This document shows positions 56,788 to 64,000 of a stretch of 64,000 nucleotides of DNA, one piece after another (position 1 is the first letter of the stretch; every line of letters starts with the position of its first letter). Source of the stretch: Isoetes taiwanensis (Eukaryota; Streptophyta; Lycopodiopsida; Isoetales; Isoetaceae); NCBI GenBank assembly GCA_021234155.1, contig JAJEKV010000008.1, forward strand, positions 20,123,959 to 20,187,958, given 5' to 3'. A program made the position numbers and the translations under genes. Below the pieces are notes generated by a model. The model made no database searches. It was not told where the DNA came from and worked only from the letters and a program-made list of their open reading frames with translations.

Positions 56788-57049
56788 CCACTCACACAGT
56801 GCGCCAGGGTCGAATCGGTTTGCAAACCGAATTGGTCTGGGCGCACTCTGTGAGGGGTGGGGCTCTATTTGAGTTACAAACTAGGGGTCAAATCCTACTA
56901 ATTAAGATGAGATGAGTCGAATGGTATACTTACTTTTTGCATTTGGACAAGTTTTGGCATCAAACCATGCTCGACCACTCACACAGTGCGCCAGGGTCGA
57001 ATCGGTTTGCAAACCGAATTGGTCTGGGCACACTCTGTGAGGGGTGGGG
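56788..57049. repeat. Hairpin repeats 1 and 2, downstream of the H3-like gene
   Basis: 56788-56862 and 56975-57049. Each has outer arms CTCACACAGTGCGCC and GGCGCACTCTGTGAG (GGCACAC variant in copy 2) around an inner perfect palindrome TCGGTTTGCAAACCGA. Each could fold into one long hairpin. Confidence 0.92.
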
Positions 57050-57105
57050 CCAAAAACACTTGGTTTTGCTCCAAATTTGTTAATTCCAACTGCAGAACTT
57101 AGTAA

Positions 57106-57301
57106 CACATCCTACTTACACCTGATTTAACACATTAATTCATCCAAATTACAAATTTGTATTAACAAAAATTATTTACAACAGTCTTAATCATATTCCT
57201 TCTCACATCCTACTTACACCTGATTTAACACATTAATTCATCCAACTTACAAATTTGTATTAACAAAAATTATTTACAACAGTCTTAATCATATTCCTTC
57301 T
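57106..57301 (+). repeat. 98-bp tandem duplication spanning the H3-like stop codon
   Basis: 57106-57203 and 57204-57301 differ at one or two positions. The right unit contains the last five or so codons and the stop of the H3-like gene. The left unit is a silent copy in its 3' untranslated region. Confidence 0.92.
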
Positions 57302-58502
57302 TTATATATTTGGCTAACTTCATGTCCTTGGGCATGCATGTCACCCTTTTAGCATGAACTGCACACGCTACGGAGTCTTCAAAATGTTGGACTATATGTT
57401 GCTCGGTTGCCTCCTGGAGTGCGAGCAGCATATCGTCCGTGACTCTCTTCGACTTGTCGAATTCCTGCAAAATTTCCCGTGTCAGCCTTGCGAAAGGAGT
57501 TCTGGGAATGAGGCCATAGCTCCTTTGGAAATGCCGAATTTCTCGGGAGGCTCTGGCAAAGTATGAGTCTGCCCTCCTCTTCAGGGGTTTCTTCGGTAGA
57601 GCAGGTCTCTCACGTGGCGGCTTCAGAGTGTTCTTCTTAGTCGGCCGGCCTCCTTCGACAAACGTGACCTTGTGCTCGTCGTAATACTTAGAGTATTCTT
57701 CGTACATTTTCATGTACGAGTTATACTCTTTCAGCTTCTTTTTATACTCAAACTCGTGCTTGAGTATATGCGACTCACTCTGTGGCCTCAGCTTCTTGGT
57801 GCTATTGCTGGGGTGCTTTGGCGACGGCCACTTAGGGTATGGGGGTACCCTTGCTGCTTGATCCTCCTCCTCCTCCTCTTCGGCTGGAGTCTTCCCTACA
57901 GTCGAGGGTCCCAAGCCTTCGGCTGGTGGGGGAACCCTTACTCCTTCATCTGACTCAGTGTCCGATGAAGACTGCCGCTCCTCTGGGTCTGGCTCCTGAA
58001 TGATGACACCTTTTGCCGGGGTCGTCTTCAATTTCCATTTGGTGTCCTTTGGTAGCGCAGGGGCTTTTCCCTTGTCCGCTCTCTTCTTCATACGCTCCTC
58101 CCGTCGCCTCTTCTTCTCCTCCCTCTTCTGCTTCTTCTCTTCCCTCCTTTTTCAGCGCTCCTCGTTCTCCCGCGGGCGCTCCTCCTTGCTCTTCTTGATG
58201 CCTGTTTCTTCGCCTTCCCGCTTTCTCTTCTTCTCCTTTTTCGCCAGCTTGTCGAGCTCCCTCTGGAACTCCCCACTATCTCTGCAGCTTCTTCTTCTGT
58301 AAGTTCTTCACCTCCCTCCTCAAAGTCTTGGGGCCAATCCTCCTCCTGGTGCTCAGGGGCCTCCTCTTGGGCATCTGGGTTGGGCTGAGCCTCCTGTTCC
58401 TGCTCGGCTCGCTCCTGAGCCTGTCGGGCCTTCTGTTGAGCAGCCCGTTGGGCGCTCACAAGGGGGCACTGTAATTGGGGCGGTCTGTTTGGTGCGGGCC
58501 AT
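57285..58502 (-). pseudogene. Histone H3-tail / H3-fold fusion protein of a retrotransposon
   Basis: ATG 58502 opens MARTKQTAPITVPP, identical to canonical H3 for its first eight residues (R2, T3, K4 included). Frames then shift, near 58460 and again near 58280, through an acidic Glu/Gln-rich part (EEDWPQDFEEGGEELTEEEA) and a Lys/Arg/Glu coiled coil (FQRELDKLAKKEKKRKREGE) with one TGA near 58154. The last 268 codons (58091-57285) are open: NLS-like KKRADKGK, EEEEEED, a Tyr-rich helix (EYNSYMKMYEEYSKYY), then the histone fold at residues 172-268. That fold has REIRHFQRS (alphaN), FARLTREILQEF (alpha1), LLALQEATEQHI (alpha2), VACAVHAKRVTCMPKDMKLA (loop 2, alpha3). Loop 1 has the canonical H3 length, not the longer CENH3 one. 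Total about 405 codons against 136 for H3. Confidence 0.85.
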
Positions 58503-58722
58503 GTCTTGGTTTGAAGCAATCTGAGCTCCGACGCCCAAAAATCATTTTCTGGGGCGAGCGTTGTTCTCCGAAGGCGCTGAGGACAAATGAGGAACCCTAA
58601 TTTTCTATTTATAGGTAGGGGTAATTTAGGGTTTGGACCTGCAATTTCATATTGGGCCAATCTAGAAGGTATTAGTGAAGATATGAGGGGTACATTAGGT
58701 TTATTTAGCCAAAAAGCATCCA

Positions 58723-59001
58723 CCACTCACACAGTGCGCCAGGGTCAAATCGGATACCAAACGGATTTGGTCTGGACGCACTCTGTGAGGGATCTTTTTG
58801 GGTCTAATTTTCAATTTACAAGGGATTTCTTAGTGTTACAACATGCAAAACTAGCTAGAATCAAGGAGATAAGCTGAACTGCACCATTAGTTTAGCTAAA
58901 TTATACATCTAACTAGGTCAACATGGGTCCACCACTCACACAGTGCGCCAGGGTTGAATCGGTTTGCAAACCGAATTGGTCTGGGCATACTTTCTGAGGG
59001 G
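58723..59001. repeat. Hairpin repeats 3 and 4, upstream of the H3-like gene
   Basis: 58723-58791 and 58932-59001. They have the same outer arms as repeats 1 and 2. Copy 3 has a diverged centre (AAATCGGATACC / AAACGGATTT). Copy 4 keeps the inner palindrome but its right arm has changes (GGCATACTTTCTGAG). Both lie in the leader between the primer site and the MARTKQTA start. Confidence 0.9.
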
Positions 59002-59201
59002 TCCCTCCTTTTGGCCATTCTAGGTTGGGTTTCTGCTAAAACTTATTACTAACTTAGCATTAACCTATTTAATACACTTAAAATTGGAAAAAAATTTCCA
59101 ATTTTCGAGGTTTCTGCTTGGGTGGCTATTTCCCAAGGCTTGAATCTACTGTTAGTCCTATGCGAAAATGGTCAGTGCTCAATCTTGGTCTGCCAAGATC
59201 A

Positions 59202-59214
59202 TGCTCTGATACCA
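59202..59214 (-). other. Primer-binding site for initiator Met tRNA
   Basis: The minus strand reads TGGTATCAGAGCA, one base inside the 5' LTR. Identical to the site of the gypsy element at 25571-25583. Confidence 0.9.
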
Positions 59215-59215
59215 C

Positions 59216-60809
59216 TGTGACGTCCCCTACTTCTTATACGATGCATCATCGTATTCGAAGACGGAGCATTCCCCCTGACAGCCATCTGGTAGGGACCATC
59301 CACCTGACTCCACTCCCAGTGGAATGAGCCAGCAAGGGAAGAGTGGATGTGTCATTCACCCGTCTTCCATCGGGTCGACCTATCTGCGGAAGCGTGAATA
59401 AACAATGAGCACATAACACAATATACAATACAATCACCCCGAAGGGGGAAACATCATATCATCATCAATATAACAACATCAACAGGAATACTAACAGTAC
59501 AAGGTAATCCTACCCAGGCTCAGACTCAAGGGGGTATGACTGACGGCTTGGGCCTCTAGAAGTCATTGTAGACAGAATTCATGGCACATGGATTTGGCTG
59601 GCATAAGAACATGGCTAAGGGTAGTCCACTCCATCCGCACCTCCTGTGCACACTTTGCAGATTGGGTTGAAAAGCGTTGGGACCGGACCGTAGCCTGCCA
59701 GGTGCATAGCCGAAAGGGCTACTGCTGGGTTGCATCTCCCCAACCCTGATGAGGCAGGAAGAGAGTCGCCTCTCCTCCAGGGACGTCCATGCCCAACATA
59801 GGTGACTAGAGGGCCACTGCCCTTATTCGACTTGAACCCAATGGAGAGTGACGCATCACTCCACGGATGTCGAGCCCATGCCTTGCCCATACGCAGTGGC
59901 AAGCCATTAGACCTAGTCCACAAGGATCCCCGGTAGGCTTTACACACCAGAGGGATCGTTCTGTGTTGGGACAAGTACCCCATTGTCCTGCCGGTCTAGC
60001 CCCTCAACCCACAACCCGGTGGGCTCCTGTGCACAGGCCGCACGTAACTGGGAACTAGAAGGTTGCCTAGAATCATCTGCTATACAGGCTTTAGGCCTCT
60101 ACCCCCCTTCCCAATACATGGAGGTCATAGAATGAAATACCAACATCATCATAGAACTAAAATGAAGAACATCATCTAATCTATCTACTAAACATCCAGA
60201 GTTAGGTTCCTTAGTTAGGGCTTATGATCTCGGGATCTATAAGGCCTCTATGGCTGAATGAATATGCTAAACTACCTTACTGCCTAGCCCAAAGATGGCT
60301 TTGCACAACAGAATGACTGATTACCTGCTCCTTGGCCCGCTCCAGATCCTCGGAACGCATCCATGTCTCTGATCTTGCTGAAGATGGCTGCTACTCCACG
60401 AGCTGTTGTGCAAAGGCGGCTTTACGGAGCCTAGCAATGCGAATTTCGTTCCTAGCTTGGCCGGAATGGTTCAAGAGAAGAACCCTAAATGCAAAAAGGG
60501 AAAGGAGCTCTATGAAAACCCTAAAATGCAAAGAGAGGAAAAGGTTTAGGGTTTAAGGGGAAACCCTTATAAGGGTTAGGTTAGACATTGGCAAATGGGG
60601 TTTAGCCATTTGGCAATGGGGTCCATGGGGTTATTAATTGTGTATGTTTATTTAACATGCACAATATTCAAAGTTGCCCCCTAGGTGCAACTCTTGCCCC
60701 CTAGGTGCAACCTACTACAACCCCCAAGTACATGTCATCCGTGACATGTACGGGTGACGTGGCAGTATACTATACATATTCGGGGCATATATTATGCTGG
60801 AACGTCACA
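59216..60809 (-). repeat. 5' LTR of the H3-carrying element
   Basis: 1,594 bp, nearly identical to the 3' LTR, but with two rather than four copies of the 20-bp TTGCCCCCTAGGTGCAACY unit (about 60674-60712). Ends CGTCACA, followed by TGCAG. Confidence 0.95.
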
Positions 60810-60977
60810 TGCAGGTATCCTATTTGTATCTATGATTTGAATCCGTTTCAAGTACGTTAGAGTTTGAGATAGAGCCTCCACCTCTAATGGGTACAAACCG
60901 GCCTCGGCCAGCAGCATCTCGTATGGAGTCTGTGCCTTCGCCCCAAGCTCTGCTAGAAGGAATCTCTTCTGAATTTG

Positions 60978-61925
60978 TTATAATTCCTTCCACCTTGCCC
61001 GATCTAGATCAGGAGCCCAAATTGGGCATGTATACAAAGCCACAGTTTGCACCATGACCTTAAATATTAATTTTCTGATATGCCATTTTTGTACCTGCGT
61101 TCTTCTCCAAAGACTCATTACACTATACAAAGCCTGATAGCTTCCAGCAATCCTCTTCCTAAATGCCTCATTCCAATGGTAATTATCAGTAAATTCGATC
61201 CCAAGATACTTGTATTGGTGTACTTGCTCCAGTATCTCACTACCCAGAGTCATTTCTATTTGTTCTCGTGATCCAACTACCGTGATCTTGGTCTTATTCT
61301 TGTTTACTGACATCCCTGTATGTTTACAGAAATTTTCCAGCCGGGTCAACAGTTCTTGCAACCCTTCTCTTGTCCTTGATATGAGCAAGACATCATCTAC
61401 AAAGAGTAGCAATTGGATAAGGTATCTGCCTACTTCAACCCCAACCATTTCTGAAGCCAGCCAGTCTTCTAGTATGTCTATGAAAAGCCCAAAGAGGGTG
61501 GGAGAAAGCGGGCATCCCTGCTTTACCCCGATGTTACTCTTTACTTGTTCTGGACCTGCCATGGGAAAGGAAAGTTCCACCAGCACTGCTTTTCTCATTC
61601 CAACTGGGCATCCCAGCTTCTCAAGCCGTTCTCCTAACTTGTCACGAGGTACGCTGTCGAATGCTTTAGTAAAATCGACAAAGCTAGCATAAAGCGCCTT
61701 ATTAGACTTTTTGGAGCCCTCTGCTATCACCCTTAACATCAATAAGTGATCGATAGTAGAATGGTCTCTTCGGAAGCCTGCTTGTCCAAGAGCTCTAACC
61801 CCTTCTCTATCTGCCCATAATGAGAGTTTCTTTTCAACCACCGCTCCAAATAATTTAGCCATAATGTTACTCACCATGATTGTACGATAGTTTCGTACGC
61901 AATTGGGATCACCAGCTTGTAGGAG
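60978..61925 (-). pseudogene. LINE 2 reverse transcriptase
   Basis: From 61925 GDPNCVRNYRTIMVSNIMAK leads into a 299-codon clean frame: ALGQAGFRRDHSTIDHLLML, YASFVDFTKAFDSVPRDKLG, IGVKQGCPLSPTLFGLFID, catalytic LLLFVDDVLLISRT, MSVNKNKTKITVVGS and YKYLGIEFTDNYHW. All RT motifs are intact, including the F-x-DD box. Frame breaks occur only at its edges (61940s and a TAA at 60978). The enzyme would copy LINE RNA at a nicked target. Confidence 0.9.
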
Positions 61926-61949
61926 AGCTACTACTCTGCTTTAACACCA

Positions 61950-62537
61950 TTAATCTGAAAACCCCTCATTTAGTGACATGTTGAACATCTCTGCCACCTT
62001 TGCATGCACCACTGACCCTCCCCATTTCAGCAGTTCTATGGCAAACCCTTCAGAATCTCTCGCTTTGCCGTTTGACAGCTTCTCTAGGGCCACATCTATA
62101 TCTATTGCTTCAAACACATGGGATACCTCAGCTGATGGCACCTCCATTTTTGGGGCATCTGGAGCATGATATAACTCCTGTGCATAAAAAAGAAGATCCT
62201 CTCTACTGAATTTCCCAGCGGGAGGTGCAAATGGCTTCATTCTGGCCCAAAGTTTTCGTGCATCATGATGAAGTTCATACTCTAGTTTTTCCCGCAATTC
62301 ATGCACCCAAGCTGCCTCCTTCCGTTTGAGAAATTTTTTGTATGTCTGCTTGGCTTTTTGCCTGGGTAGCTTAGTATAGTATTCATTTTTTACCAGTCTG
62401 GATCCCACCACGCAGCATTCTGATGAGATCCTCCCTTTGTTAGGCCAAAAAACTGAGAAGCCACATCCATCACAGTTTTCAAGAAACACTTGCTTTTCGT
62501 GTGCAGGTTGTCTTGCCATTCTATGTTCGTCAAGCAC
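61950..62537 (-). pseudogene. LINE 2 ORF2 linker between endonuclease and RT
   Basis: YKKFLKRKEAAWVHELREKL, ARKLWARMKPFAPPAGKFSR, then IDVALEKLSNGKARDSEGFA IELLKWGG, the conserved lead-in to the RT domain. A 62-bp frame change separates it from the endonuclease part at 62390-62698. Confidence 0.8.
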
Positions 62538-62721
62538 TGCTCCAATTCCCTTTTATAATCTTTTTTCTTTTCATGCCTCAGTTTCAGTCTTCCTCCTGAG
62601 TATACCGAAGCTTCTCCAACTACTTGAGCGCTTAGAGTAAATCTAAGCGAAGCATGGTCAGATTCCAGCTCGTCTTCCACCCGAAAGCTCTCCACCAACT
62701 CACTTGCAGCCGGATCACCTA

Positions 62722-63420
62722 TCAGGTAGTCTGCAACACTAGCATTTTGGCAATGAGCTCCGCTGAGGCAGGGAATTTGGGAATTCTATTATACAATACC
62801 AGACCGTGTGCCTCACAGAGTTGCAGCAATTTTAAGCCTGTTTCATTAACTATAGAATCTTTTGAATACCTCCTCCAACCTGCTGTTTCAACCTCTACAG
62901 GTGAGAGCTCTTGCAGACGGACATCCTCCACCCCGTTCACAAACATGCTGGCTTGTCGCTCTGCACTTCTGCCATTGAAATCTCCAGTGAGAAAGACCAC
63001 CCCTTTTTCCTTAAATGCATTGATGTCTCTGGCCAGGTGTAAGAATGGATCCTCTCTTGACAATTCTTCATGTAAATAAGTACTACTAGATGCAGGTGCA
63101 AAGTATGTAGCAACAATGTACACCAGCCTTTTGCCCTTGAGTTCCAACCAAATGTATTGGTCGTAAGCACATATTTTTGTGATTCTCACCTTGGCCACAA
63201 AAATGTTTCTCACATAGCACGCTATTCCTCCAAACCCCCTTCCAGGACCAGCTCCCTTAGTGTTCCAAGCCGACTCTAATAGAGTGAATTCATGTAGATG
63301 CCCCAGCCTTGCTGTTTCATGTTCCCAAGTTTCCAAAAGCACCACAATATCTGCCTCTTTCCACATAGAATGAGTTGACACCTCCTTCCTATTCTTAAAG
63401 CCATGAACATTCCATACCAC
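62722..63420 (-). pseudogene. LINE 2 APE-type endonuclease
   Basis: VWNVHGFKNRKEVSTHSMWK, IVVLLETWEHETA (catalytic Glu), GRGFGGIACYVRN, VYIVATYFAPASSSTYLHEE, VVFLTGDFNGRSAERQ. Continues at 62698 with VEDELESDHASLRFTL (SDH motif). It starts 18 bp after ORF1 ends. One frameshift near 62710. Confidence 0.88.
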
Positions 63421-63438
63421 ACACTTGAGGGCGCGTCC

Positions 63439-63996
63439 CTAGCAGCTATGGACATCACCATCCTTATCCTTAATCCAGATTCTATCTCCCTTGATATATG
63501 CATGTTTTCCTTCTGCTTTTAGAGCTTTTACCCGAGTCAGCATGTCATTGAATTCCTGTTGCTGCTGCCATGTGAGATCATTGTTCAGCCAAAAATGTTT
63601 ATCTTTCAGCACTGAGCGATTATGCATCACTCTGTCTCTAGCTTCCTGGCTCCTAGACCTTATAATTATGGGGCGCGGTTTCCCCAGTTGCTTTTTTTCC
63701 ACCCTATGGCAACTCATAAATCCGGGATCGTGCAGGTGCATTTCTTGGTTGAAGAATTCTCTGACAATTTCAGAAATGTCTTCCTCCTCATTTTCTATTA
63801 CTCCTGACAACTTAACATTGTTTCTTTTTGTTGCACGAAGCTGTTCTTCTTTCAAGACTGTAGTGACTGTCTGTTCTACCCTTTCTGCAATACGAATTCC
63901 AGCATCACCTGCATCCTGTTCATTTGCAACCCCTACTCTCTCTAGTTGATCACAAGTTCGTTTGAATTCTTCTCTAGTTGCTTCCAGTCTTTCCAC
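63439..63996 (-). CDS. LINE 2 ORF1 protein, 5'-truncated by the window
   Basis: 185 codons, probably starting beyond 64000. A coiled-coil-like N part (EATREEFKRTCDQLERVGV, RVEQTVTTVLKEEQ) is followed by an RRM-like part (NNVKLSGVIENEEEDISEIV, GKPRPIIIRSRSQEARDRVM) and a C-terminal domain (FWLNNDLTWQQQQEFNDML, AYIKGDRIWIKD). This matches the L1 ORF1p plan of trimer coiled coil, RRM and CTD. It would coat LINE RNA. The only element ORF here without a break. Confidence 0.8.
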   Translation of the reverse strand: MERLEATREEFKRTCDQLERVGVANEQDAGDAGIRIAERVEQTVTTVLKEEQLRATKRNNVKLSGVIENEEEDISEIVREFFNQEMHLHDPGFMSCHRVEKKQLGKPRPIIIRSRSQEARDRVMHNRSVLKDKHFWLNNDLTWQQQQEFNDMLTRVKALKAEGKHAYIKGDRIWIKDKDGDVHSC

Positions 63997-64000
63997 GATT

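Larger units (their letters stand above)
53513..60809 (-). mobile_element. Non-autonomous LTR retrotransposon encoding a histone H3-fold protein
   Basis: LTRs 53513-55144 (1,632 bp) and 59216-60809 (1,594 bp) begin TGTGACGT and end CGTCRCA. An iMet primer site (59202-59214) and a purine tract (55145-55157) set the orientation as minus. Flanks TACAG and TGCAG are a likely 5-bp duplication with one change. The internal 4.1 kb has no gag, protease, RT, RNase H or integrase core that I can see. It encodes an H3-tail/H3-fold protein and an ORF ending in a chromodomain. Near-identical LTRs indicate recent insertion, into LINE 2. Replication must rely on proteins of another element, probably a Ty3 chromovirus given the primer and chromodomain; this is inferred. 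Confidence 0.92.
52850..64000 (-). mobile_element. LINE retrotransposon 2, split by an LTR element and cut by the window edge
   Basis: Minus order: ORF1 (to 63439, 5' end beyond 64000), endonuclease (63420-62722), linker (62537-61950), RT (about 61925-60978), then the 7.3-kb LTR element, then the C-terminal region (53512 to about 52880) and a T-rich/A-rich end near 52875-52900. Long uninterrupted domains make it younger than LINE 1. Its 5' part and promoter are outside the window. Confidence 0.92.

Noticed and set aside
57285-58091. CENH3 (centromeric H3) identity for the histone fold
   Set aside because: Loop 1 has canonical H3 length without the CENH3 insertion, and the start MARTKQTA is that of canonical H3. 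A divergent H3-derived protein fits better, though phylogeny is needed.
57285-58502. Simple processed pseudogene of a host H3 gene inserted in the LTR element
   Set aside because: No poly(A) or target duplication was seen around it. The long charged linker is not in host H3, and the gene sits in coding orientation after the leader. Not fully excluded without other copies.

Overview
The window looks like nuclear DNA from a large, repeat-rich land-plant genome, most likely a fern or another seed-free vascular plant. The evidence is a decayed DYW-type PPR gene, plant-type host genes with GT-AG introns, Ty3 chromovirus and LINE layers nested in each other, and a DNA transposon whose protein families I associate with early-diverging plants. 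The species cannot be fixed from sequence alone. Host genes are sparse: three exons of a TMEM256/DUF423 membrane protein (406-1232, +), an apparently intact CTD small-phosphatase-like gene (30226-32478, -), and possibly a small unrecognised spliced gene (45732-46290, +). Nearly everything else is mobile DNA or gene remnants.

Layout. 1-10.6 kb: TMEM256 exons, a DYW-PPR pseudogene, a P-class PPR scrap, and a dispersed repeat family with pyrimidine tracts. 10.6-26.4 kb: a minus-strand Ty3/gypsy chromovirus, complete at its ends (LTRs 10635-11415 and 25587-26386, 5-bp duplication ATATG, iMet primer site, polypurine tract). Its gag gene is split by a 9,856-bp DNA transposon (14945-24800) with 17-bp inverted ends and a TTAA duplication. 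26.4-34.5 kb: simple repeats and the phosphatase gene. 34.5-41.4 kb: a decayed LINE (-) beside a decayed second-lineage gypsy fragment (+). 41.4-52.8 kb: SWIM, LRR and MULE remnants, a 21-bp minisatellite and an unrecognised pseudogene. 52.8-64 kb: a second, younger LINE (-), split by a 7.3-kb LTR element (53513-60809).

Two elements stand out. (1) The TTAA transposon carries a DUF7869-like putative DDE transposase, a DUF8039-like protein, a ParB-like domain followed by an N6/N4-DNA-methyltransferase-like domain, two divergent 89-residue paralogues, and about 14 copies of a 22-bp palindrome confined to its non-coding segments. ParB-like protein plus clustered palindromes suggests a parS-like or methylation-target system, but that is inference. 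(2) The LTR element at 53.5-60.8 kb has no recognisable reverse transcriptase. It encodes a protein that starts with the histone H3 tail sequence MARTKQTA, continues through a long charged linker and ends in an H3 histone fold. A second reading frame ends in a chromodomain, and four long hairpin repeats flank the H3-like gene.

Most element genes carry a few frameshifts and stops. Most of those stops can be explained by single C-to-T or G-to-A transitions, as expected from silencing by cytosine methylation. The insertion order is readable: gypsy then TTAA transposon in the left half, and LINE then H3-carrying LTR element in the right half.
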